Source: JBLHGU01 sp047615875 (GTDB taxonomy: Bacteria > Pseudomonadota > Gammaproteobacteria > Arenicellales > CAJQKF01). From it: 43,399 nt of DNA. The notes under the pieces are model-generated. The model did not search any database. It was not told the DNA's origin and saw only the letters and a list, made by a program, of their open reading frames with translations. Location of the stretch: contig JBLHGU010000024.1 of assembly GCA_047615875.1 (NCBI GenBank), positions 1-43,399 of the forward strand. The letters are read 5' to 3'. Below, in pieces: positions 32,821 through 40,236 of this stretch (position 1 is the stretch's first letter; each line of letters opens with the position of its first letter). Made by a program: the position numbers and the translations under genes.

Positions 32821-34071
32821 ATGATGACGGAAGTAATTATTGATGAGCGCAAAAAACCCTACCTCAATCAGCTGGGCGCCGATAAACCCCTTAAGAGCCC
32901 TGTGCCCCACGAAACACTGGTACGAGCTCGCACTTATCGCTTGTCCCGCATTCGTGAACAATTACAGGCACAAAACTGTAGTGCAATTTTGCTTTACGAC
33001 CCAGTAAATATTCGCTACGCACTTGATGTCAGCAACATGCAAGTCTGGACTGCGCATAACGCGATTCGTTACGCACTGATTTTCGCTGACGGTCCAGCAG
33101 TGATGTTCGAATTCAGCGGCTGCCACCATTTATGTGATGGTTATGAGGGAATCGACGAAGTCCGCAACGCGATTTCCTGGATTTATATGACCGCTGGCGA
33201 TCGCTGCGACGAGCGGGTGAAGTTGTGGAGTGCGGAAATTGACGATCTGATGAAAATTCATGATGGCGGCAACCGCAGACTCGCCATAGACAAAATAGAA
33301 CCGTTAGGGCTGAAGGCGCTGGAAGCGCATGGCATAGAGTTTGTTGAAGGCCAGCAATTAACCGAATCAGCACGGGCGATTAAAAGTGACGATGAGCTAA
33401 CCTTGATGCGCTGGACCATTCGCGTTTGCGAAGCAGGAATGGCGCGTATTTACGAGCACTCGGAACCAGGCCGTACCGAACAGGAACTCTGGTCCGAATT
33501 GCATTTCGAAAACGCGCGTTCGGGAGGTGAGTGGCTGGAAACGCGTTTGCTCACCTGCGGTCTCCGAACCAACCCCTGGTACCAGGAATGTTCTGACAAT
33601 GTTTGCAAGTTTGGAGAACTAATTTCTTTCGATACCGATATGGTTGGTCCCTATGGTTACTGCGCAGATCTGTCCCGTTCCTGGACTTGTGGACACACGC
33701 GGATGACAGATAAACAAGCCGAGGTTTACCACGCCGCGGTGGATCAAATAAATCACAATCTTGAACTGATTAAACCTGGCGTAAGCTTTCGAGAGTTCAA
33801 TGAAAAATCCTGGCGAATTCCGCAAAAGTACTTGCCTTACCGTTATTCGTTGGCGGCGCATGGTGTCGGAATGGCCGACGAATGGCCGGTGGTGCCACTG
33901 CATCCAGATTTTGAATCAGCACATAGCGGGCAGTTTGAGAAAAACATGACGATTTGCGTCGAAAGTCTGATTGCCGAAAAAAACAGTGAAAGTGTCAAAA
34001 TCGAAACTCAGGTGGTGATTACCGATCAGGGAATAGAGCGACTGGATTCGTTCCCGTTTGAACTTGACTGA
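32821..34071 (+). CDS. M24-family metalloprotein, DddP-like (DMSP lyase / Xaa-Pro peptidase relatives)
   Basis: 416 aa. A creatinase-type N-terminal domain precedes a pita-bread domain whose metal ligands are all present: Asp271, Asp273, Asp283, His347, Glu381, Glu395. Their spacing (2, 10, 64, about 34, 14) follows DddP closely. Asp353 in HGVGMADEW matches the residue proposed as the base in DddP. IRYALDVSNMQVW, GGEWLETRL, RTNPW and FDTDMVG also resemble DddP as I remember it. It lacks about 30 N-terminal residues of DddP. DMSP cleavage is therefore possible, but no acrylate-use gene is near, and related M24 proteins hydrolyse C-N bonds (creatinase, ectoine hydrolase). It lies 5 bp after the oxygenase and 9 bp before the lyase-like gene. 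Confidence 0.8.
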   Translation: MMTEVIIDERKKPYLNQLGADKPLKSPVPHETLVRARTYRLSRIREQLQAQNCSAILLYDPVNIRYALDVSNMQVWTAHNAIRYALIFADGPAVMFEFSGCHHLCDGYEGIDEVRNAISWIYMTAGDRCDERVKLWSAEIDDLMKIHDGGNRRLAIDKIEPLGLKALEAHGIEFVEGQQLTESARAIKSDDELTLMRWTIRVCEAGMARIYEHSEPGRTEQELWSELHFENARSGGEWLETRLLTCGLRTNPWYQECSDNVCKFGELISFDTDMVGPYGYCADLSRSWTCGHTRMTDKQAEVYHAAVDQINHNLELIKPGVSFREFNEKSWRIPQKYLPYRYSLAAHGVGMADEWPVVPLHPDFESAHSGQFEKNMTICVESLIAEKNSESVKIETQVVITDQGIERLDSFPFELD

Positions 34072-34080
34072 TGTGTTTAG

Positions 34081-35556
34081 ATGAATATTGATCCCTTTGT
34101 ACTCAATGGAGAAAGTCTTGATCCGAGGCAACTGGTGGAGGCTGCCCGGTCAACTCGGCCTGTGATCCTGGATAAAGAAGCATGGCAGCGTATCTCGGTT
34201 TCACGCAATATCGTTGATACTCTGGTCGAAAGCGGCCAGGCCGCCTATGGGATTACCACCGGGGTTGGTTCGCAAAAAGATTTTGCCGTATCCAGCGACG
34301 CCGTCTCAGACTTCAATCAACGTCTTATCAAGGCACATGCAACGCGAGTGCCCGGCCCGGTTTTAAAAGCTGAAACTGTGCGCGCGGCACTAATTTACCT
34401 GGCAAATTCTTTCGCTCGTGGTTTCTCTGGAGTATCGGAGGATTTGGTTCGGTTAATGTTAAAGCGGATTAACACCGGAGAAATGCCGGAAATTGATGCT
34501 AGTGGCTCGGTTGGTGCATCGGACCTGGTGCCGCTAGCACAGATTGCCGATTGGTTACTATCATCGGACGAAGCCAGAGCGCATAAGCTGCCGCGAGCAA
34601 AAGAAGCCATTTCTTTGATTAATTCGAATGCCATCTCGCTTTCAATTGGTGCCGAGCAACTAGTAGAAGCGGAACAGCTGTTATCGACGTTTGATCTGGC
34701 TGCAGCGATCGCTCTCGAAGGATTTCGGGGCAATCCCTGGGCGGTGTCGGAACAGGCCAATGCCTCACATCGTCGAAAAGGACAAGATAGATCAGCAACG
34801 GCGATGCGCACCATCCTGTCAGAGTCTGAATTGTGGCAAACAGGCGTGCCTAGATTCCTGCAGGATCCGCTCAGTTTCCGCTGCGCCAGCCAGGTGCATG
34901 GTGCTGCCTGGGAGGTTTACTCGCGGGCACTGGACGTATGGACAGTGGAATTGAATACGGTGCAGGATAATCCAATTATTGACCTGGATACTGCAAGCGC
35001 CATCAGTAATGGCAACATGGATACCACAGGGATGACATTAGCCATCGATAACCTGCGTCAGGCGCTGGCAAAGATCTGCGATTTATCCGGAGAGCGCCTA
35101 AATAAGCAACAATGGCCCGCTTTCTCAGGGTTGCCCGCGGGGCTGGCAGAAGAAGGCACTGCGGCGGGTGGCGTGCAGTTCCTCAACCTCAGTCATATTG
35201 CCGCCTCGCTAATTGCCTCTAGTAAAATCTGGGCTAACCCGCACCTGCTAATTTCGGTGGGACAGGTGGCTGATGGTGTTGAGGACACTGCAGGGTATGC
35301 GTTACATAGCGTACACGACTTAAACCGGCTGGTGGATGCTGCATGGAAAGTAGTCACCGTCGAAATAATCATATCGGTGTGGGCAATTTTGCGCAGACGG
35401 GTGGATTTACAATCGCTTGGCATCGGTGTCCGCCCGGTCGTAAAACGTCTGCGGCCGTTATTGCCGATTCAAGTAGAAGGTGAGGAAGTCTTTCGACTCG
35501 GACCAATTGTGGATCTGATTCGCAGTGGCAAAGCCGATTTCCAACTTAACCCTTAG
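34081..35556 (+). CDS. aromatic amino acid lyase (HAL/PAL) family protein with altered MIO motif
   Basis: 491 aa, the length of histidine ammonia-lyases. Tyr56 in YGITTGVG matches the catalytic Tyr53 of HAL, LINS the Asn195 region, and Arg267 in QDPLSFRC the substrate Arg. But where HAL has GSVGASGDLAPL, this has GSVGASDLVPL: Ala146-Ser147-Asp148, one Gly missing, so the usual Ala-Ser-Gly self-cyclisation to MIO is doubtful. Leu264 stands where HAL has catalytic Tyr280. An Ala-Ser-Gly occurs six residues earlier (140-142), out of register. The protein may be a lyase or aminomutase of a divergent clade, or have another activity. It ends the enzyme part of the operon, before the Liv importer. 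Confidence 0.82.
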   Translation: MNIDPFVLNGESLDPRQLVEAARSTRPVILDKEAWQRISVSRNIVDTLVESGQAAYGITTGVGSQKDFAVSSDAVSDFNQRLIKAHATRVPGPVLKAETVRAALIYLANSFARGFSGVSEDLVRLMLKRINTGEMPEIDASGSVGASDLVPLAQIADWLLSSDEARAHKLPRAKEAISLINSNAISLSIGAEQLVEAEQLLSTFDLAAAIALEGFRGNPWAVSEQANASHRRKGQDRSATAMRTILSESELWQTGVPRFLQDPLSFRCASQVHGAAWEVYSRALDVWTVELNTVQDNPIIDLDTASAISNGNMDTTGMTLAIDNLRQALAKICDLSGERLNKQQWPAFSGLPAGLAEEGTAAGGVQFLNLSHIAASLIASSKIWANPHLLISVGQVADGVEDTAGYALHSVHDLNRLVDAAWKVVTVEIIISVWAILRRRVDLQSLGIGVRPVVKRLRPLLPIQVEGEEVFRLGPIVDLIRSGKADFQLNP

Positions 35557-35652
35557 CGTACCATCCGTTATCTACATAGAGTGCATTGCATTACAATTAA
35601 ACTCTGTGGTCAGTGACCCGAATCTGCATCCGGCTATTAATCTAACGATTTA

Positions 35653-35716
35653 TTGACTAGTTTTTGCCGATTGCGTTAATGTAAACATTGTTTCGAGTTT
35701 TTAAAGTAGACTCGAA
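35653..35716 (+). promoter_or_regulatory. possible promoter and inverted repeat before the Liv operon
   Basis: TTGACT (35653-35658), 17 bp, TTAATG (35676-35681) form a promoter-like pair. Just downstream TTCGAGT (35692-35698) and ACTCGAA (35710-35716) make a 7-bp inverted repeat with an 11-base gap, a possible operator or leader hairpin. The rest of the 278-bp gap (35557-35834) shows no gene. The Liv operon may thus have its own promoter. Confidence 0.35.
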
Positions 35717-35834
35717 CCCATGGAACTTAATACGAAAATGCAGATTGTTATGCTGAAGTAAATACCTAACCCCTTATTGACTATCGTCCTACACCGCCCG
35801 CCGTATGCGCGGATATTTTTCTCGAGGAGACACA

Positions 35835-36986
35835 ATGAAACCTATTCTTAAATCATTAATCGCAACTGTCACAATAGTAACCGCGAGCGTATTAAGCCCG
35901 GTTAGTGCTGACAATATAAAGATCGGCTTTAATGTGCCGCTAACAGGATTTGCTGCAGCAGACGGTAACTCGGCATTAGTCGGTGCTCAGTTAGCCGTAG
36001 AGCAAGTCAACAGCGCTGGCGGCATTAAGGGCGATATGCTTGAGCTGATAGTGTATGACGATCAGGCTAGTCCCAAAGAATCCGCACCGCTGGCGGTTAA
36101 ATTAACCGCCCAGGATGAAGTGGTAGCGGGCATTTCCGGTAGTTACTCTGGATCAACACGGGCCGCAGCGACGATATATCAAGAAAATTCCACACCATAT
36201 ATTTCTGCATATGCGGTACATCCGGATATCACTCGAGCGGGCAACTACGTTTTCCGCACGTCATTTGTTGGCGATGTACAAGGTCGTGCAGGTGCCAAGT
36301 TAATTGGTGACATGATGGGCAAAAAGCGCGTTAGCATGGTTACCCTGAATAATGATTTTGGTAAATCACTGGCGGCCGGTTTTAAAGAACAGGCGGCAAA
36401 CTTTGGTATTGAAATTGTTAGTGAATACGAATATTCGATCAAGGATCGTGAGTTCGGCCCTATCGTATCAAAGATAAAGTCGGAAAACCCTGAGGCAATT
36501 TACGCCTCTGGCTATTTCTTTACTGCTGGTCCGTTGGTGCGTCAATTACGCGCAGCCGGCATCACTGCACCGGTAATCGGTCAAGAGGGTTATGATGGAC
36601 AGAAGTTTATTGAAATCGCCGGTCCAGCTGCCGAAGGTGTAATTATCACCACATCCTTAGATCGCGATTCAACAGATGCTAACGCCACTGCATTTATGAC
36701 AGGCTTTACCGCTAAAGCGGGCTACCCGGCAGACATGGTCGGCGCTTCCTCTCATACCGCTGTGCTAGTTTTAGCTAAAGCTTTGGAAAGTGCAGGCCAC
36801 AGCGACAAAGCAGCGCTACGAGATGCTATTGCTGCTACATCGATTGATGCTGCTACCGGACACATTTCGTTTAATGAGTTAGGCGAAGTGCAGAAAGACG
36901 TTCAGGTACAGATTGTAAAGGATGGTAACTGGCATCATTATGCGGTTATCTCCGATGCCAAATTGTTGGCCCCACCAGTAAAATAA
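35835..36986 (+). CDS. branched-chain amino acid-type ABC transporter, substrate-binding protein (LivK-like)
   Basis: 383 aa from ATG 35835, with GAGGAG (35824-35829) six bases upstream; an upstream in-frame start at 35805 is disfavoured. A signal peptide (about 1-25, ending PVSA) precedes the type I periplasmic fold: IKIGFNVPLTGFAA, LELIVYDDQASPKESA, GSYSGSTRAAATIY. The family carries leucine-type amino acids but also amides, urea, betaines and aromatic acids. Linkage to an oxygenase, a DddP-like protein and a lyase homologue suggests it binds their substrate. A 12-bp hairpin follows its stop codon. Confidence 0.9.
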   Translation: MKPILKSLIATVTIVTASVLSPVSADNIKIGFNVPLTGFAAADGNSALVGAQLAVEQVNSAGGIKGDMLELIVYDDQASPKESAPLAVKLTAQDEVVAGISGSYSGSTRAAATIYQENSTPYISAYAVHPDITRAGNYVFRTSFVGDVQGRAGAKLIGDMMGKKRVSMVTLNNDFGKSLAAGFKEQAANFGIEIVSEYEYSIKDREFGPIVSKIKSENPEAIYASGYFFTAGPLVRQLRAAGITAPVIGQEGYDGQKFIEIAGPAAEGVIITTSLDRDSTDANATAFMTGFTAKAGYPADMVGASSHTAVLVLAKALESAGHSDKAALRDAIAATSIDAATGHISFNELGEVQKDVQVQIVKDGNWHHYAVISDAKLLAPPVK

Positions 36987-37001
36987 ATTAAAAACAAAAA
37001 T

Positions 37002-37029
37002 GCCGTGCGCAAATCTTTTTGTGCACGGC
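37002..37029 (+). repeat. hairpin between livK-like and livH-like genes
   Basis: GCCGTGCGCAAA (37002-37013) pairs with TTTGTGCACGGC (37018-37029), 12 bp with one G·T pair, and a four-base loop. No T-run follows on the plus strand, so it should stabilise or attenuate rather than end transcription. It would favour binding protein over permeases. Confidence 0.6.
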
Positions 37030-37042
37030 GCCCCCCTCTCCT

Positions 37043-37906
37043 ATGTTATTTGTCGACCTTATCATTCAGGGCCTTGTGCAAGGTGCTATCTATGCATTGA
37101 TTGCGTTAGGTTTAACCCTGATCTATGGTTTGCTGCGAATCCTGCACGTTGCCCATGCAGCGTTGTTTACCCTGGGCGGTTATGTCGGTGTAGTAGTAAC
37201 CAATTACACCGGCAGTTTTATTCTCGCATTACTGCTGGCTATGCTCACTGTTGGTCTACTGGGCATTGGCGTCTATCGGTTTGCTTATAAACCCTTGCTA
37301 GGGCAGCCGCCATTGGTTGCACTGATCGCTTCAATTGGCATGCTAATCATGGCGGAGGAAATTTTTCGTCTGGTATTTGGTGCCTATGGTATTTCTTTTG
37401 TGCAGCCGCCTCTGCAAACACAAATCGAAGTTCTACCGAACATATTTCTATCTTATGCACGTTTGTTGGTAATTGTTATCGCTGTCGTATTTCTTGGCAT
37501 TCTCGGCTGGTTATCCAGTTCAACCCGTACTGGCGTCGCCTGGCGTGCCACGGTTGCAGATCCGGAAATGGCGAAAAGCTTTGGGATTAATCTGGAAAAA
37601 GTGCGCTATATAAACTTCTTTGTGGGCTCAGCACTTGCCGCCGCTGCTGGTGTAATGGTTGCGGTATTAAATAACCTTGTCGAGCCTACTATGGGCGCGG
37701 TGCCTGCATACAAAGGCCTCGCAATAATTGTGCTGGGCGGACTTGGTTCAGTGAGGGGCACATTGATCGCTTCAGTGGCACTAGGGGTTATTGAGAGTTT
37801 TGGCACCATTTATATTGGTCACCTACTCGACCGCGATGCAATTGCCTTTGCCTTCCTGATTGTTATTCTTATGATCAGACCTCAGGGTCTATTAGGGAAA
37901 ACCTAG
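37043..37906 (+). CDS. branched-chain amino acid-type ABC permease (LivH-like)
   Basis: 287 aa from ATG 37043; the longer frame from 37019 would begin inside the intergenic hairpin with a TTG and is disfavoured. No clear ribosome-binding site precedes the ATG. Multiple membrane helices start at IIQGLVQGAIYALIALGLTLIYGLLRILHVAHA, the LivH hallmark, and AVLNNLVEPTMGAVPAYKGLAIIVLGGLGSVRG lies in the coupling region. It pairs with the LivM-like permease that starts 3 bp after its stop. Confidence 0.9.
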   Translation: MLFVDLIIQGLVQGAIYALIALGLTLIYGLLRILHVAHAALFTLGGYVGVVVTNYTGSFILALLLAMLTVGLLGIGVYRFAYKPLLGQPPLVALIASIGMLIMAEEIFRLVFGAYGISFVQPPLQTQIEVLPNIFLSYARLLVIVIAVVFLGILGWLSSSTRTGVAWRATVADPEMAKSFGINLEKVRYINFFVGSALAAAAGVMVAVLNNLVEPTMGAVPAYKGLAIIVLGGLGSVRGTLIASVALGVIESFGTIYIGHLLDRDAIAFAFLIVILMIRPQGLLGKT

Positions 37907-37908
37907 CC

Positions 37909-38751
37909 ATGGCATATGAGATAACTTTATTAACGACCATGACAATCGCGATACTGTTCGCATTGTCCCTAAATGTTATTACCGGGTTTTGCGGCCAGGT
38001 TAGTCTGGGCCATGGAGCATTTTTTGGCATTGGTGCATATACCGCCGCAATGTTGACCAAGCTCGGTGTGCCATTAGTCGTAGCCTTACTACCTGCAGCT
38101 GTAATAGCCGGTGTGATTGGGTTTGTGGTCGGTATCGCGGCGTTACGTGTCCGACACGATTTTCTTGCCATTACAACCATGGGGGTAACTTTTTTGTTTG
38201 TGGGAATTGTCCGCAAGCAGGAATGGCTGGGTGGTGAAGTTGGCATTTCCGGCATACCGTCAGTAAGTTTTGGTCGCCCTGGTTTGCTGGTTATTGCGTT
38301 GATTGCAACATTGTTATTCGTTGCACTAACGATACATATTCGACGTTCCTGGATGGGCTTTGCCTTCGACAGCATAGCTGATGATGAAGATACCGCACGT
38401 ATTATCGGCATAGATGTGGCACGCTATAAGCTCTGGGCATTTGTAATCGGTACCGCCGGAGCCGGTATTGCGGGGGGTTTATACGCTCATCATATTCGTT
38501 TTATCGGCCCGGACAGCTTTGGTTTTGTAGAATCTGTGACGGTGCTTGCCATGGTGATTGTCGGCGGCATTGGCTCAATTTGGGGGGTGGCTTTGGCGGC
38601 TGGATTCTTGTCTGTTATGCCACTAATGTTTCAGTTTGTCGATGACTACAAGTTGCTGTTGTACGGTGGCCTGTTATTTGCGACCATGCGCTTTGCGCCG
38701 GACGGAATCGCGGGATTAGCCAGGCGTTTGCGTAACAGGAATCGAAAGTGA
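37909..38751 (+). CDS. branched-chain amino acid-type ABC permease (LivM-like)
   Basis: 280 aa, about eight hydrophobic segments. LNVITGFCGQVSLGHGAFFGIGAYTAAMLT is the LivM signature, and the coupling region has ADDEDTARIIGIDVARYKLWAFVIGTAGAGIAGGLYA. It is shorter than E. coli LivM (425 aa) but normal for LivM homologues in other proteobacteria. Its last codons overlap the start of the ATPase gene by 4 bp (GTGA). Confidence 0.9.
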   Translation: MAYEITLLTTMTIAILFALSLNVITGFCGQVSLGHGAFFGIGAYTAAMLTKLGVPLVVALLPAAVIAGVIGFVVGIAALRVRHDFLAITTMGVTFLFVGIVRKQEWLGGEVGISGIPSVSFGRPGLLVIALIATLLFVALTIHIRRSWMGFAFDSIADDEDTARIIGIDVARYKLWAFVIGTAGAGIAGGLYAHHIRFIGPDSFGFVESVTVLAMVIVGGIGSIWGVALAAGFLSVMPLMFQFVDDYKLLLYGGLLFATMRFAPDGIAGLARRLRNRNRK

Positions 38752-39497
38752 GTCTTTTATCTGTTGAAAATGTGAGTATGCGATTTGGTGGTGTTAGCGC
38801 TGTCACAGATGTAACTTTTGCCATTGGACATGATTCTCTACTTGGATTTATCGGACCTAATGGTGCCGGAAAAACTACCCTAATGCGCATTATGACTGGC
38901 GTGTTGCGCCCCCAACAAGGCCGGGTACTCTTTAATGGCATAGACATAACCCATTGGCCAATTTATCGACGTATTGGTGCCGGGTTGGCATTAGCACAGC
39001 AGATAGTTCGTCCATTACGCAGCCTTAATCTGATAGATAATGTTGCCCTGGCGGTGGGTGTAAAACGAATGCCCCGTCCCTGGCAGGCCTTGTTGCGCAC
39101 CAATCGGCATGAAGAGCGCGTAATAGCAAAACATCTCCTTAATAAAGTGGGAATTGGTGACGCCGCTGAAACGAAACCTGATGCTCTGCCACTGGGTTAT
39201 CTTAAGCGTCTTGAGGTGGCTCGAGCATTGGCATTGGAACCGACGTTACTGTTGCTTGACGAACCACTAGCAGGTCTCAATCAGTCTGAGGCGCAATCTA
39301 TGGCAGATCTGATCGCAAGCCTGGCAGGTAATGGTCGCAGTGTCGTACTAATTGAACACAATATTCGCGAGGTCGCACGGATCTGTCCCATGCTGTACGT
39401 GCAGGATAATGGTCATGCGTTGCTGTATGGCAAAACAGCCGAGGTAATGTCTGATCCGGAACTTCAACGGGCTTATCTGGGGTCGACGGCGAACTGA
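38748..39497 (+). CDS. branched-chain amino acid-type ABC ATP-binding protein (LivG-like)
   Basis: 249 aa, GTG start overlapping the permease stop. Walker A GPNGAGKTT (about 35-43), Walker B LLLLDEPLAGLN and the switch His in IEHNI are intact. The signature, usually LSxGxxRRLEIARAL, is PLGYLKRLEVARAL, a weak form also seen in other LivG proteins. Its stop overlaps the next ATPase start by one base (TGATG). Confidence 0.9.
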   Translation: MSLLSVENVSMRFGGVSAVTDVTFAIGHDSLLGFIGPNGAGKTTLMRIMTGVLRPQQGRVLFNGIDITHWPIYRRIGAGLALAQQIVRPLRSLNLIDNVALAVGVKRMPRPWQALLRTNRHEERVIAKHLLNKVGIGDAAETKPDALPLGYLKRLEVARALALEPTLLLLDEPLAGLNQSEAQSMADLIASLAGNGRSVVLIEHNIREVARICPMLYVQDNGHALLYGKTAEVMSDPELQRAYLGSTAN

Positions 39498-40222
39498 TGC
39501 TACAAGTACAGAACTTAACCTGTGGATATGGCGATGTTGTTGCCGTAGACGACCTGTCCTTCGAAGTGCAACCTGGTGAAATACATGGCTTGATTGGAGC
39601 CAACGGTGCTGGTAAAACCAGTACAATTTTAGCTATTGCCGGCTTAATACCGATTGTTAGTGGAAGTATTATGCTAAATGGTAAAGACCTGACAAAGGTG
39701 CCGACTTATCAACGAGTTGATCATGGTTTGGCGTTGGTGCCAGAAGGTCGTCGGGTGTTTTCTGATCTAAGTGTAGGTGAAAATCTCATCGTTGGTGGCG
39801 CCAGGCTTAGTAAAGAAGAACTCGAAGAACAACGACAAAATGTCTATGAAGTATTCCCACGTTTGGCCGAGCGACGAAGCCAATTGGCGGGCTCACTCTC
39901 GGGTGGTGAGCAGCAAATGTTGGCAATGGGCCGTGGCATGATGGCAAAACCGAAGGTGTTGCTGGTAGATGAACTCTCCCTTGGGCTAATGCCCATTGCG
40001 GTTGATGAGTGTTATCGGGTATTGCGTCGTCTACAGGAAAATGACATCGCCATTTTACTAGTAGAACAAAGTACTGATCGAGTATTACACGTTGCCAATC
40101 AGATATCGGTGCTGGAGTCTGGCCGGATGGCCTGGAGTGGTAGCGGTAGTGATGCTATTGGAAATAACAAAATTCTTGCGTCCTATTTAGGACTAGCCGA
40201 CGGCGAAAATTCTGCCCTGTAG
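39497..40222 (+). CDS. branched-chain amino acid-type ABC ATP-binding protein (LivF-like)
   Basis: 241 aa. Walker A GANGAGKTS (about 34-42), signature LSGGEQQMLAMGRGM, Walker B VLLVDELSLGLMP and the VEQ switch segment are seen. Walker B has DEL where DEP is usual, a tolerable change since Asp-Glu is kept. As the last gene of the importer operon it converges on the selD fusion gene, with a 14-bp gap that has no terminator-like hairpin. Confidence 0.9.
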   Translation: MLQVQNLTCGYGDVVAVDDLSFEVQPGEIHGLIGANGAGKTSTILAIAGLIPIVSGSIMLNGKDLTKVPTYQRVDHGLALVPEGRRVFSDLSVGENLIVGGARLSKEELEEQRQNVYEVFPRLAERRSQLAGSLSGGEQQMLAMGRGMMAKPKVLLVDELSLGLMPIAVDECYRVLRRLQENDIAILLVEQSTDRVLHVANQISVLESGRMAWSGSGSDAIGNNKILASYLGLADGENSAL

Positions 40223-40236
40223 AGTTGGTTGTGTGC

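Noticed and set aside
34498..34506. Ala-Ser-Gly at residues 140-142 of the lyase homologue as the true MIO triad
   Set aside because: It precedes GSVG, six residues before the canonical position, so the fold would place it elsewhere; noted only as a possibility to test.
37002..37029. Rho-independent terminator after livK
   Set aside because: No T-run follows on the coding strand and the operon continues with livHMGF.
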